DNA of 64,000 bases from Aspergillus flavus (GCF_009017415.1 NC_092403.1:248001-312000), one strand, 5' to 3'. Positions 24,401 to 38,400 are shown, counted from the stretch's first letter. The notes: generated from the letters alone by a model not told the origin. Program-made: numbers and translations.

Positions 24401-27400
24401 CTAACCTCTTTTGGAACGGTCCGTTCAATCAATATGGTTACGATGCGGGACTGGATAACAAGATGAGATACGATACCAAGGATCATCGTTGGAAGTACGA
24501 TTTTGTCTACGAGTGGCCGGCCATTGGACAAATGAGTGTCTGGGGAATGTTAAAGGATGGGCGGCCCGACGTTACAGAGGTGTATGGTGATGTCGACAAC
24601 TCATCTGTAGTTCAGAAACTTCCTCCGTCTTACCTATCGTCCAACGTGATCAATATCACAAAGCTGCCTCCATTCCCGCACCTCGGCTGGACCATCACGC
24701 TCAATGACGCCAACTTGAGATATGAGATGCTTCCGGTCGGATCTGGATGGGCCCAGCTCGTGTTATACATTCTTCTCTGGGTGCTTCCAATTCTCATGGG
24801 ATTTGCTGGTATCTTCATCTTCATCAGGACATTCTACCGTGTTAAACTCAATACCGATGGCGATGTGGCCAAAGAAGATAAGCTACCGCTCCTGTTTTGG
24901 CGGAGGGTCAGAGAAAAGTTCTCCGGCGACGACGAGTCGGATAAGTCGATATCAGATAAGGATATACCGACAGACATTGCTATCGCGGGAGCCCCTGAGC
25001 AACGTCGTACAGTATTGATCGCCACCATGGAATACAACATCGAAGACTGGAAGGTCAAGGTCAAGATCGGCGGTCTAGGCGTCATGGCACAACTCATGTC
25101 TCAGCATCTGAAGCATCAAAACTTGATCTGGGTTGTTCCTTGCGTTGGTGACATTGAATATCCTCAGGACACGCCATCCGAGCCTTTCGTGGTCACTATC
25201 CTGGACAAGCCATATTTTATCAATGTGCAATATCATATAGTTGATAACATCACCTATGTCCTGCTCGACGCTCCAGTTTTCCGCCAACAGACCAAAGCAG
25301 AGCCATATCCTCCTCGCATGGATGATCTTGACAGTGCAATCTACTATTCGGCATGGAACCAATGTATCGCAGAGACGATCAAACGATTCCCGTCAATCGA
25401 TCTCTATCATATCAACGATTTCCATGGTTGTTTAGCACCACTGTATTTGCTTCCCACGCGTACCATCCCGGTGTGCCTGTCCTTACATAATGCTGAATTC
25501 CAGGGTCTTTGGCCCCTGAGAAACCCCCAGGAAAAGAAGGAAGTCTGTTCGGTCTTCAACCTTCCCATCGAAACTGCAACCAAGTACAGTCAATTTGGAA
25601 ACGTCTTCAACCTTCTTCACACTGGTGCGAGCTATGTGCGATTCTACCAACGCGGTTTCGGCGCAGTAGGTGTGTCCAAAAAGTATGGAAAGCGCTCATG
25701 GGCTAGATACCCGATTTTCTGGAGTCTTGAAAAGATTGGCAGTCTTCCAAACCCAGACCCCTCCGACACAGGGGACATGACAAATAACGCAGACGCCGAG
25801 GTTCCAATCCAGTCCTACGAAGAACGAATCAATGATAAGCTACAGGCCCAGAAGTGGGCTGGTTTGAATGAAGATCGTGATGCTGACCTACTTGTGTTCG
25901 TCGGGCGATGGTCGAAGCAGAAGGGAGTGGATTTGATTGCAGATGTCATGCCAGCGATATTATCCGCCAGACCCCACGTGCAATTGATCTGCGTTGGACC
26001 TATCGTTGATCTCTATGGTAGACTGGCTGCTACAAAGCTAGAGCGCATCATGGAAATGTTCCCTGGTCGCGTCTTCTCTAAGCCAGAGTTCACCGTTTTG
26101 CCTCCATACGTATTTTCTGGTGCCGACTTCGCTCTGATTCCCTCCAGAGACGAACCATTTGGGTTAGTCGCTGTAGAGTTCGGCCGTAAGGGTGCACTGG
26201 GAATCGGTTCTCGCATCGGAGGTTTAGGCCAGATGCCAGGTTGGTGGTACACCGTGGAATCCGACGCAACCCGCCATCTTCTGCATCAGTTGAAGACCGC
26301 TATCAAACAAGCGTTGGACTCATCACAGGACGCTCGTGAGGAGATGCGCGCCAATTCCGTCAGGCAACATTTCCCCGTTCTTGAATGGATTCAGAAACTC
26401 GAAGCCTTGCAACGAACAGCGATCCAAATCCATCACACCAAGAACAAGAACACCGTGACAGGCCCGATGCCAGAGTCGCAGAACTATTGGGAGACTCAAA
26501 GCGTACGAATGTCTACGCTGGGCCTTCCAGGACCTACCCAGTCAATGACAGAGGGTTTGGATACACCGCCAGGAAGGCTTTTGACGCCCGGCCAGTCTCG
26601 ATTTGCAGAATTGCAATTGGAGGGAGCTGATGGCAACAGGAACAGCAGCCTGGGTCGCAAACTCTCGCTCGGTCGGCGATCTGGACCTGGTCAGGACAGA
26701 AAACGTCCCGGCAAGAGCCCGCCGCGCGAGAGCCAGATCCTAGGAGAGGATTTGGAAGGTGAGAACACGGATGCCGAAGAAGAGGGCACCACTACGCCGC
26801 AGGTGAACTATATTTCGCCTGAAGAAGCTATGGCTGCAGTTAACAACACTTTGGGAACTCAAGATATCGGAATGGCACACACGAACAATAGTACTCACTC
26901 GCTCGCTGGTCCTCAAGGATCTACTTACATGTCCGTGCCAGGCTCACCAAACAACATGTCACGGGCCTCCTCTCCAATGCCAGGAACCCCGGGGCTGCCT
27001 CAATACCCATTCCAGTTCGCATTGGGTTCTGGCGGAAATACTCCTTTCACTCACTCCCGCAATGTGTCCATGCTTTCCTTGCCTTCAGTCGTGGCGGACC
27101 ACAACCAGCCGGTTTTTGAGCTGCAAAAGGTTGATCCGACCTTTACAGACAGCACACGCCACTTCACGCGACGCTTCGAAGAGATCCTCAACAACCTGAA
27201 CAAGAAGAACTCGATGACAGACTGCTGTATCGAGACGTACCTAATGAAGAGCGAGCGTAAATTCTACGACATGTACAACGATGCACAATTAAAGAAACAG
27301 CCCGATGATCGTGCAGTGTCTGATTCGAATTCAGACACTCAAGATAACCGCGCCTCGTACGCCACTGTCACTGGAGGTTCGGACTCGAATGATCCGGATG

Positions 27401-28806
27401 AGATTGATTTATGGCTCTCTCGACTGGGGTATAAGCGACCGATTGCTATTCAAAGATTCATGAGAAGGCGTCTTGGCAAATGGCCTGTCTACGCTCTATT
27501 CCTGGGTCTTGGACAAATCATCGCGACCAACTCCGCTCAAATGACCCTGTTGGTCGGTCAGGTAGGAGAAACAGCAACCAAGTTGTACATTATCGCCACG
27601 ATCTACTGCATTTCCTCTATCTGTTGGTGGCTCCTCTTCTATCGATTCCCGTCAGTAATCGTCCTCACTCTCCCCTGGTTCATTTACTGCATGGCATTTA
27701 TCATCATTGGCGTCTCTCCATTCGCTCTCACATCTCTCGGTCGAGCCTGGGCCCAGAACGTCGCTGCAGGTGTGTATTCCGCCGCATCATCTAGCGGCTC
27801 GTTATTCTTCGCCCTCAACTTCGGTGATCAGGGTGCCGTTCCTATAAAGGATTGGATGTTCCGCGCAAGTCTCATCCAGGGAATCCAGCAGCTCTACACC
27901 GTCGCCTTATGGTACTGGAGCTCGAAGGTGACCGAAGCAGAGGTGGGAGGCGTGTCCACCGCGGCTCTAAGCTCATGGAGACTCACAGCTGTGGTGATGC
28001 CCATCGCCGCAGTATGTTTCATAGTCGGCGTGCTTCTCGCGCTCGGCCTACCAAAATACTACCGCCAATCCCCCGGTAGGATCCTCTTCTTCTACACATC
28101 CCTCTTCCGCCGCCGTATTGTCCTCTGGTTCTTCTTCATGGTAATAGTCCAGAACTGGTTCCTCTCCGCAGCATTTGGTCGCAATTGGTCATTCCTCTGG
28201 TCCTCCCAACACGCTAAGGCATGGGAGGTCGTCATCCTAGTCATCTTTTTCTTCGTCGTCCTCTGGGTAATCATCCTCATCATATTCCGCGCCCTATCCA
28301 AGGAACACAGCTGGATTCTACCCGTCTTTGGTCTGAGTCTCGGCGCACCGCGCTGGGCCCAAACATGGTGGGGAACGTCCAACATAGGCTACTACCTGCC
28401 ATGGGCGGGAAGTCTGACATCCGGTGCCCTCGTGTCGAGATGCGTCTGGCTCTGGCTCGGTGTGCTTGACGAAATCCAGCAAGTCGGCCTGGGTATGATC
28501 CTCCTACAGACACTGACCAGAGTCCACGTGTGCTTCGTTCTGTTGGCCGCACAGGCTCTCGGATCCATCGCTACGATCTGCGCCCGTGGATTCGCGCCGA
28601 ATAAGCTCGGGCCCGCGGGAATCTCGCCGAACGTGGGAACGTCTCTAGATACAGTTGGAAATGCGTGGTTCTGGATCGCGCTTTTCTTCCAGCTTCTGGC
28701 TAGGTAAGGCTTCTGTATTCCCGGCTTCAATGGATTCAATACTAATGTGGTTCATAGTTGGGGCTTCCTTTTGTTCTATCGTCGTGAGCAGCTTAATAGG
28801 CCTTAA
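21438..28806 (+). CDS. Alpha-1,3-glucan synthase (cell wall, Ags family)
   Basis: Large plasma-membrane enzyme that polymerises cell-wall alpha-1,3-glucan. Four exons, 21438-21800, 21847-22022, 22077-28703 and 28758-28806, give 2404 residues, the usual Ags length. Order of parts: signal peptide (SAILILSLLSATALS); an extracellular GH13 amylase-like domain with DIDGFRFDKA and GEITSGNTFG, thought to act as a transglycosylase; a single membrane helix near residues 1071-1100; a cytosolic GT5 glycogen/starch-synthase-like domain beginning near residue 1174 with KVKIGGLGVMAQ and including SRDEPFGLVAVEFGRKG; a Ser/Pro/Gly-rich linker; and a C-terminal multi-pass region from about residue 1980. The last exon encodes the typical tail ending LLFYRREQLNRP. 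The ATG at 21453 could also start it. It is complete. It borders the polyketide cluster but belongs to wall synthesis. Confidence 0.96.
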
Positions 28807-29197
28807 GGCTTGTTTGTGGTTGAGATTAGGGATCGATGTTGAATTATTCGACCGATGATCTCCTTTGGTTGGATACTTGTCTACCATCTCTTTGTGAACG
28901 GGATTTTACTTCTTTCCTGTTGTTACTGGCATTGCAGGTGTTCGTTCCGAAGCGAAGACGCGTTATCCTAATGTGTTTATGTATATTTTTGATGCTTTTA
29001 TTAGAGGTATATAGATCGTTTGGATAAATAATATTCTTAATATTAGACTTATCTATTATCATTAACCCACATGATGAAGCCACTTAGCAGATGTTATCAT
29101 AATATGGAGGTGTAGCATGAAATTGTCAATGTTGCTACGAACACAAGACCTAACTAGTCATTCTATTATCCACCAAACAGGTAAAATGTTTCTTATG
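28807..29197. other. Convergent 3' spacer, glucan synthase and FAS alpha
   Basis: About 390 AT-rich bases between two converging genes. It must hold both polyadenylation regions. No gene is seen. I take this as the left border of the biosynthetic cluster. Confidence 0.45.
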
Positions 29198-32100
29198 TCA
29201 ACCTTTCACAGCCACTGCGATTGCAACAGCTGCCTTACTTGTATGACTAATACTTACTTCAACCCTCCCTATTTCCTTGGCCTGAGCGATGTCTTTGACT
29301 TCTCCATGAAGCTAAGGAGTGTTAGTACATCCACATCGATGAGATCAAATCACTTACGGTAATTATAGGGACGCCACAGTGGCTAAGGACCTCAATGTCC
29401 TGCATCGGAGCCCCTGGTCCCGAGGAGGAAGCGTGAAGACTTTTGAAGACAGCCTCCTTGGCACTCCACCGACCTGCAAAAGAGGCTTGAGGATTGGGCG
29501 CCTTCAAACAGTACTCACGTTCAGCCAAAGTGAAGTTGCGCTGTAAGAATGTCTCGTTCTCGGTATTGATGCTGGCGATTTCTTCCACATCAATTCCTAT
29601 GCTTGGAGATGATGTTCCTTTGGATCTCCCGACTGCATCTATGAGCATTTTTTCAACAAGGCAAGATAAACTTGTTCCTTCATCCTCATTCTCGACTATT
29701 TGTGAGTTGCGATCGGTGGTAGTATTTACCAATTTAGACGAGTTGGCGTGTGCTTCGTTGGTAAATTCCGTCGTGACGTCTTGTCGACAACTGCCTGGGT
29801 CCAGAAAGACCTTTTCCGTCGCATCTTGGTTCTCCCATGGTGGAAGGCTCTTTATTTGCACGATGCAGTTGTTCAGTATCCGGGAGACAAGTTCCGGATT
29901 GGCAGCGCGCTGTCGCTGTGTCACTCGCACACGATATTCTTCATACGTCGACGCGGGAAGAGACGCAAGAAGGTAGCTAGGTGTTACCACAATGGCGATG
30001 GCACCTTTCTGCCCGAAACCAAAAGAGGTTATCATGGTCGCTTTGATTCCTCTTGTCTTGATCGACTCCATCGGGTATACCAAATGCTCAAATTGTCGCA
30101 ATTGTGCATCGATGTTGTCTGCGTTTCGATTTCCTGGGACGATTCCATTCTGCAAGATCTGCATGCAGCCATTCAGCTGCCACGCACCTGCCGCTGCCTT
30201 CGGATGCCCGGTTAGTGATTTCTGGCATACGCAGAGAAGTGGATTGCCTTTCCGGCGGCCCAGATGATCCATTTGGGCGTTAATAACTTCTCCTTCGTTG
30301 ATGTCGTTTGCCTTGGTTGATGTTCCATGCATTGAGACGACATCAATGTCGTCAACTCCTAGGCCCCATGTAGCTAAGGCGGCCCTGAGTGGGGATATTG
30401 ATGGGTCTTGTAGGCGAATGTTGTGAGCCCAGCGCCATTGAGTATCTTGAACTTTCAGTTTCCTGGATTGTTCTGCTACTGCTTGGGCGGCGCCTGAACT
30501 CTGCATTCTCCCGACCGATCCACCGATCGACTTTTGCTCAATATCCGCCACTTCCTCATCGAAACCTGCGCGGCGGAAATTAAAGTCCAAAAATGGAGAG
30601 CTTTTGGCCTCATGGTGCTCACGCGCGGCAGTTAGAATGCCCTTTCCAGGAGCGGGGATGGAGCGACCAGCCTGGTCACTAGCCATCTGACTATACGCGA
30701 CAATTCCGTAGATCGGTAGGCCTAGCTTGAGGGCTAGTTCGGCATTCATTAGGAGCTGCACACCGCAGCCGGCAGATTCAGCGAAGCCACTGCGCGAGCT
30801 GGCTGTTGGACGAGAAATCTCACCGGGAAGTCTTCCTCTGGCCAGCTCCTCGACACAGTTGGCTGTAGCTTTGATACTATCAAACTCAAACGACAGCTCC
30901 TCACGATAGTCATCACAGCCACCGACTATGGCTACTTTGCAATTGCCCGAAATAATAGCATCGCAGCCAATATCAAGAGATTCTAAGGCGGTTGCACATG
31001 CGCCGACGGGAGTTTTAAGGGGGCCCGAAGCAGACAATAGCAACATGTTGACCCATGCACCCATTGTATTTAGGAAGTGTTCCAGTATGATATCGCCCCG
31101 TACTTGACGGTCGAGAAATCGATCACGATACATATTTTGAATGACTTTCATGGGCCCGCCTCCTGTGCCCAAACAGTTCGCTAGCTCGGAAACATGAATG
31201 TGTTGGTATATATCGTATGGATCATTAATCCCAGCAGATAGAAAGGCTTCTGAGACACAGCAAAGCGCATATAGTGTTGTTGTATCGACCTGTTGTATGA
31301 TCTCTTCAGGAATACCATAACGTAAAGCGTCCCAGCCAGTAGGAACTATCCCGGCTACGGACTGATGAAAGGGGATAGTTTTAGCAATCATTAGAACTGC
31401 ACCCTTTTTGAGAAACACACGATAGCTGTCTGAACCCGGAATGGGCTGCAACGTGATATTGTTGCCATGCCGTAGTTTGAAGGCCTCTGCCGATAATTTC
31501 GAACACTCAAAAGGCGGAAGATCCTCTTCAACAGCCACTTCCTGCAAGAATTCCTTCTGAGAAGGAATATAAGTGTCCACACCCTCCGGCTCAATAAGGC
31601 GTAGACCCGTGTTTGACATTATGTGTTCATGGTATTTGTGGGGAATGTCCTGATCATGTATTGGCTCCTGTGTCTCTGCATCGACCCAGCCAACGTAATG
31701 CCGTCCTTTCCAATCACCATCCACGTGTTTTATTAATCCCATTATCCATGCTATCTCTATATAGCCTTCCAGACTGAACCAGCCTTGGTGCTCCATCTCC
31801 CACCGAGTGCGCGCATTTCCCCAGGGCCCGAGCTCAGAAAACCCTACCACGACGACTGTACGCGAGAGATCTATCATCCCTTGGAGATTGGGCAAACTCA
31901 CTCTCAAGTCATCAAATGGTTGTAGAATAGGAAATGGAATTTGGATATGGGCACGCCGCCTGCTAATGTTAACCCCAGTGTCCTTTGGCTGTTGCTGTTG
32001 TGGTCCGAAGAGCACCGAAACGTGACGGGTATCTTCCTCCTGTAGGGCCTTTCGTATCTGCGATTCTTCGTTAAGACGCCTACGACTTCCTGAAATATGG

Positions 32101-34805
32101 TCTTTAATATCCCACAACAGACCCAAGCCTCCAGTAAGGTCCGCATAGACCGGAGCTTGCTCAGCAAGTGTAGTAATTCCAGGTGTCATTAGAGCTAGGA
32201 TGTTGAATGCCATTTCGGCTTGGGTGAAGGTAATGACACCCAGTTTTTCCACTTCTTCTGCGATAATATTGGATGAGTGCATAAGCCCGGTTCCTCTTGT
32301 CCAACCCATAACTGCACCACAAATGGTGATATAGCTTGACCAGCTTTCGGAATGGAAACGGTTCAGGAGGGTCTTCAGGCCAGCTTTTGACTCTGGGTAC
32401 AAACCGTCACCACCGAAGGAGCCCTCGTTACATGACATAGGGAGAACAATCGTCGTTGGCCGGCAGCTAATCCGTCGTTTCTCCTTCTGTTGTCTAATAA
32501 AACCGACAATCCGCAGGAGATTGACCAGCATAGCCCTATGCGCTAGCTCCTGGCGACTTCCCAGTTTATCCAGCTCACCCGCTTGGGGAACAGCAGCAAA
32601 TGGTATAACATAGTCCAGGTCGCCGCCTATAGGGGAATCAGCACTATATATGTGCTCTATCAGGTTTTCACAGTCCCGTTTGCTCGCCTGGTTCATTGGG
32701 AAGACCGTCAAGGACGTTCCTCTGGCGCCACACCGACGGTATATTTCTTGATAAAAGCTTGCGCTCTCGGATATTGTTCGACTTGTGGTGACAACTACAC
32801 GAGCACCACCACACAAGAGACCATGGACTACTTGTGCCCCGATCGAGTCAGGGCCAGCACCTGTTACTAAAACAGTTTTGCTGGCATAGCTCAAGCCAAT
32901 AGTAGTTCCGGTTCCTAGAGCTGCATGCAGTATGCTGGTTGCGTCCGCGTCATATTTCCAGCTACCTTCGTTCCTTCGAGACTTAATATGCACAAAAGGT
33001 ATCATTGTTTCGAGGTCGTCGGCGCATAGACGTCCTTGGCATACCACGTCCGGGTAGGAAGAAACTTTCCGGGCTGTCTCCATGTATCCCAGTTGGCCTG
33101 AACTACTGATGGTGGTTTTCGGGCACAAGGCTGGAAAGGAATAGATATAGATGGGCTCGCTCGCTAAGGCCAAGTCTCCTAGACGAAGAATCTCCTTTAA
33201 CGCAAGCCGAATATCGGAACATGAGGATATCGCCTGCTTTGGACATCCGACAGGACGGGGCGACTTGACCATTGCCTCGACAATGTCGCTACAACTTGGA
33301 TCCCAGCGGTTCAGTATCCTGCGTAGGTGGTTGCCTTTTCTTGGAAGAGCCACGTCTAATGGGTCCGAAGCAACCTTGTGTAACCATTGGATAAGCTCTT
33401 CCCTGGCCCAGTTCCACCAAGAATCGTAGTTCCGAGCCTGCATGATATCGAACATCGACTTTATTCCTTCAGAGAAATGGTCATCGAATTCAGCGTTCCA
33501 TCTCTCTAATGTTTCTTGATATGTTATATCTAGTGGAGGCTGTCCCGAAGCGCCGAGGTCTATCTCCAGATACTTCGCAAGTATATCAAAATGCTTACGG
33601 TAATAGCTTCGCTGCTGTTCCTGAATGACCTGACGATCAGATAAACTTACAACAGACGGCATTAATTCGCTCTGCTCAATATACAGACCATCGGCAGGGA
33701 CCAGTGAAATCCCTTGAAATGTCGCATACCGGCTGATTAACTCATCAATATACCCTTGCGCAGCATGTGCATTTGCCAAACGGGCGGTCGGCTCAATAGT
33801 AATCGCAAGGCAGATAGGGACGAGAGAGTGAGCCTTGGAGAAACCCCAGCGAGAGCATATGTAATCCTGCATGGAGTTTTGGTTGAACCCAGCGGGCATT
33901 TTTCTTGAGATTAACCTAGCGATTAGAGTGGTCATGTGTTTAGCTGGCTTTCCAACAAAAGCACCTTGCAACGCTTCTCCTAACGCAATCAAGGTCATAT
34001 CTTCAACTCCTTCCGGTACCCTGCCGAATTCTGAGACAAGGTCTCCTACTAGCTCATTTTGCAGTGTGGATTTTCCTAGTTAATTAGCTCAAACTCATCA
34101 TTTAAGCGGACATACCCATACCACCGGATAATTCGCGGACAGTTTTCCCCATGGCAACTTTATCAAACGGTTGACGTAGTTTCTGAGCTGTCATGGCCAG
34201 AGCAATATGTTTACATGAAAGGGACACGTCAACACTGGGTGAAGCCCTCGAGGGAGGCGCTTTAGGCGGAACGCATTGTTGTGGTTCCCTCAGAGAGCCA
34301 GGAAGCAAAGGTAACACAGACAAATCATGTGGAGTCGGAGGTCCTGCTTTCCCTTTCTCGTCCGAGCAGACTTTAGAGTCTGTGTAATGGTAGAAAACTT
34401 CATCCTTGTTGTCCTGATAGGAGAGAAACTGTAGGTGCGACCATTGTGAATTTGCATAGGACCTGTAGTGTCTAGCAGCAGATTTTTTGGCCATAGTGGC
34501 AAGCGTAGTACGCGGGCCAACTTCAACAAAACGGCATACTGGAGGGCAACCAGTAATCAACTGATGCTGCGTTTCGATCCTAGGAAATTCAGCGGGCGAT
34601 AACACATAAAGGCTGACTAGACTCACCACCGTACAGGAGACGCTAGTTGATATCTAACCACTTAGTTTTGATCAGCAAACAAGATCAGCAGAGGAACTCA
34701 CGCGAGCAGCTCAATAAGCAATTTAAGTGCTAATTGACTTCTGTCTTTATTCTCACAGTGCCCAACTGAGCTCCGATCCAAGGTCAGATTCGAATGCATG
34801 GCCAT
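29198..34805 (-). CDS. Fatty acid synthase alpha subunit, cluster-dedicated (MrPigJ/HexA-like)
   Basis: Cytosolic type-I FAS alpha chain that, with the divergent beta chain, builds an acyl chain. Minus-strand exons 34805-34702, 34612-34122, 34075-29358 and 29311-29198 give 1808 residues. The first exon restores LLIELLA before SPAEFPRIETQ. Choosing the GTATGG donor at 34121 restores SGGKSTLQNEL, the ACP site with phosphopantetheine Ser201. The last intron joins GVPIIT to the PPTase end KVSISHTSKA-like segment (here VEVSISHTSKAAVAIAV). Domains in order: MPT portion, ACP, KR (VLVTGAGPDSIGAQ near 600), KS (GACATA with Cys1225; HGTSTKAND; TGHPKAAAG), and PPTase (GIDVEE near 1690; GRWSAKEAVFKSL). 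All key residues are present. The context implies a secondary-metabolite FAS supplying the acyltransferase or PKS, not primary lipid synthesis. Confidence 0.93.
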
Positions 34806-35479
34806 AGCGAATGGATCGTCCTACGGGGCTATCAATTAGCCAGCAGCCTCTAGTTTCACCCAATAAACACGGATTTCCCAGCTGAGAAAAGACAGGCAGG
34901 AACTCACCTGCCACGCGAGTCGCCGTCAAAGGTCAACAATTAGTATTGCTTCAAAGCAGACATCAAATATTCAGGTGTAGCTCATCTTCACTTTTGGCCC
35001 TGACTCGTAGATATACCCACTCCGATCCGATTGAATCAAACATAAAACTTGAAAAATCTCATAGATAGGGGCAGCTGTGCGGTGTGGGGTGATACAAAAA
35101 AAAACTCCGTCTGTGAAACTCCGGCAGCGAGGGCGAGAGGAAGCTATATCAACTGTAGCTTCTCAACTGCAGCCGAACTTCATCCACAGGTGGGAAAACC
35201 TTCGCGCCTCCGTGCAGTGATTCCAAACTACAACCTGTTCATGTATCCAACACATTGGCGAATATGTAGGTAGAAACTGATGAAATCTGGCCTATTGAAA
35301 ATCGATAGGTGGGCTAATCTGTTCTAGTATCGTATATATAATTACCTTGTCTCGTCTTTCCATGTTGTGCACGACTTTTTCTCCTGGACTCTGGTAGGGG
35401 AAGAATGGTATACATATGGCGACAGGCGAGAATACGTTGATCGAACATACATGCTGACAGATAATCCTCTCAAAAAAAG
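34806..35479. promoter_or_regulatory. Bidirectional promoter of the FAS alpha/beta pair
   Basis: The 674-base spacer between the divergent FAS genes allows equal expression of the two subunits. The element AAACTCCG occurs twice as a direct repeat, at 35102-35109 and 35116-35123 (14 bases start to start). The same octamer occurs upstream of the acyltransferase and PKS genes. A possible TATA element (TATATATAA) lies at about 35333-35341, about 140 bases before the beta start. The last part of each CCG is a Zn2Cys6-type half-site. Use by the cluster regulator is inference. Confidence 0.5.
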
Positions 35480-38400
35480 ATGGATAAGAGGGTAGAGATG
35501 GAGGTGACTATTCCCCTGTCACCTGACTCTGCAGCAACTGCAGCAATGGAGCCTCCGTCTCCGTGCCGCCCTGTCCCATCGTCTTCCAGTTTCAGCTTCG
35601 ATGTGGAGTTTCAGTATAGGGACATAGCCTTTTCCCTCACCATCCCAGACGCCTACTCTACTCTCCATATCCTACAGAGAGATGCGTTTCTTCGTTCAAT
35701 ATCATTGTCTGGCACCAATGATATCAAGCAACCCATAGAATTGGCCCTAACCTATATTGAGTTCCTCCTCTCCCAGAAAGAAATTGGGGCCGCAGCTCTG
35801 GCGGTGCTGTTGAAGGCATTTAACATTCAGTTTCTCGGAAGAACAGACATCCATTCTCTCATCGCTGAACTTACGTCGCGATCCGAACAACGACGGCGGT
35901 GGTTACGCATATACTATCATGCAGTCAATCGTGGATATGAAAACAGGCTTGACGAGCATGGCAAAGGCGTGGACTATATCCGGAGTGGCCTTTTTCAAAA
36001 TGTCGAGATGAATCAGTTTCAAGTGATGGCACTGTTTGGAGGCCAGGGGGATGCGAGTCTCTCGTGCCTGGAGGAGCTTTCCGAACTGTACAACACATAC
36101 CAGTCGATGCTCGAGCGCTTCCTACGAAGGATGGGGTCTAGGCTTGCCGAGCTGTGCCGCCTGCCACAGTGTCGGTCATATTATCATCAACGATATTTGG
36201 ACATCGAGGCTTGGATAACCGACGCCACTGTGGTCCCTGATAGTGCTTTTGTGGCCAGCGCCCCGGTTAGCGTACCTGTGATTGGATTGTTGAGTCTCGC
36301 TCGATACATCGTTACTTGCCATATATTAGAGATATCCCCTGGGAAAATGCGAGCACTGCTGTGTGCTACCACGGGGCATTCTCAGGGCCTTCTGGTATCA
36401 ATTATTGTTGCTATATCGGACTCATGGGAGTCACTTTATGATAATAGCAGGTTATTAGTGGATGTCCTGTTTTGGCTAGGATGGGAGTGTCATAATTGCG
36501 CGCCTCAAAGTGCAATCCCTGCGATGTCCACGAGAAGCGAAGAACGTGACGTGGATTGCGACACACCATCATACATGCTTAGTGTTCGAGGTGCAACAAG
36601 ATGCCAAGTTGAGGATATACTGACCCACATGAACTGTCGCTTGCGGCGAGAATCGCAGTTGTATCTGGCATTGGCAAATACTCAAGATCATTTCGTTGTT
36701 GCCGGTTCATATTCGTCATTATTGCATCTTACCAGCTACCTCCAAGAAATCTGTACTTCTGGTCCAAATCAGAGTCACATCCCGTTCAGTAGCAGAAGGC
36801 CATCTCTCCAGCATAGCTTCCTGCCAATCAGCACACCCTTCCACACACCATATCTTCGCCCAGCTGCAGATTCATTGAAATTGAGATTTTCAGACAGATG
36901 TATCCTCCCCCAGCAACTGGCCATCCCAGTTTACGACACCAGGACCGGTCATGATCTCCGTGCTTCAGATGGGGACGTCCTGCATTTAGCATTTGACGCT
37001 ATTGTCCATGACATTTGTGATTGGCCCGCTACACTGGCCTGTTCACCCAACATGAGTGCTCGCCGACCTCCTGTGTCTCATATTATTGTCTTTGACCGTG
37101 GCGGTCTTAGCTCATTAGTGAAGAAACTTAAAGAGGGCCAGGGGGTTCGCGTAATTCAAGGCTCTGATCTGGATTCCCGGGATCCTGAGCTGGGAACCAT
37201 GAAGGATCTATTCTCTCCCCTGTTACTTCATTCTGCGACCAGGCTCCAGTCTTGGGGACAGCGCTTCCAACCCCGACTGATTCCGGGGGCAAAGATTAGG
37301 ATTGAAACACGTCTTACGCGGCTCTTGGGCACCCCTCCAATTATGGTTGCCGGTATGACACCCACTACAATGCACTGGGACTTCGTTGCAGCCATCATGA
37401 ATGCCGGGTATCACGCTGAGCTGGCTGGAGGAGGTTACCATACTGCCGACAGTATGGCTTCAGCCATCGATCAGCTCGTCAAAAATATTCCTGCCGGACA
37501 AGGCATCACTTGTAACCTGATTTATGCCAACCCCCGTGCTATTAGGTGGCAGATCACACTCTTACGTCGCTTATCGCACGCGGGTGTCGCGATCGACGGC
37601 TTAACCTTTGGAGCTGGCGTTCCGTCGCTGGACGTTGTCAAGGAGTACATCCAGACGCTAAATCTACGACATATCGGTTTTAAGCCCGGTTCAGCCGCGG
37701 CCATCCGAGATGTGGTTAGTATCGCCAGGGCCCACCCCAACTTTCCTGTTATCCTTCAATGGACAGGTGGGCGTGGAGGAGGGCATCACTCCTGCGAAGA
37801 CTTCCATGCTCCTATACTGAATGTGTACGGACTATTACGGCAACAACCGAACATTTACATGGTCGCTGGCAGCGGATTCGGTAGCAGCGGCAGTATCTAT
37901 CCATACCTCACAGGCTCATGGTCAGCCACAATGGGATATGCGTCCATGCCTTTTGACGGAGTTCTATTGGGTAGTTGCATGATGGTTGCGAAAGAGGCCC
38001 ATACAAGCAAGGCTGTCAAAGACATTATCACGTCGACGTCTGGATTGGACGACAACGATTGGGAAAAGACATATGATGGACCTGCCGGGGGGATAGTTAC
38101 GGTGCTGTCGGAATTGGGCGAGCCAATACATAAGATAGCAACCAGGGGTGTGCGTCTTTGGGCCGAAATGGACAAGACTGTTTTCAGTCTCCCCCGACAA
38201 GACCGTGTCGCATATTTGACAAAACATCGTGATATGATAATTCATCGCTTGAATGCCGATTTCGCAAAGCCATGGTTTGGTCGCAACTCACAAGGGGCTG
38301 TAGTTGACCTGAAGGAAATGACCTACGCTGAGGTGATGAATCGGCTTGTGGAACTAATGTATATCCGTCACCAAAGGCGTTGGATCGACCCATCTTACGT

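Noticed and set aside
34111..34116. GTATGT donor for the second FAS alpha intron
   Set aside because: It has a better consensus but leaves a two-residue insertion in the ACP motif. The GTATGG donor six bases earlier restores GGKSTLQNE exactly.
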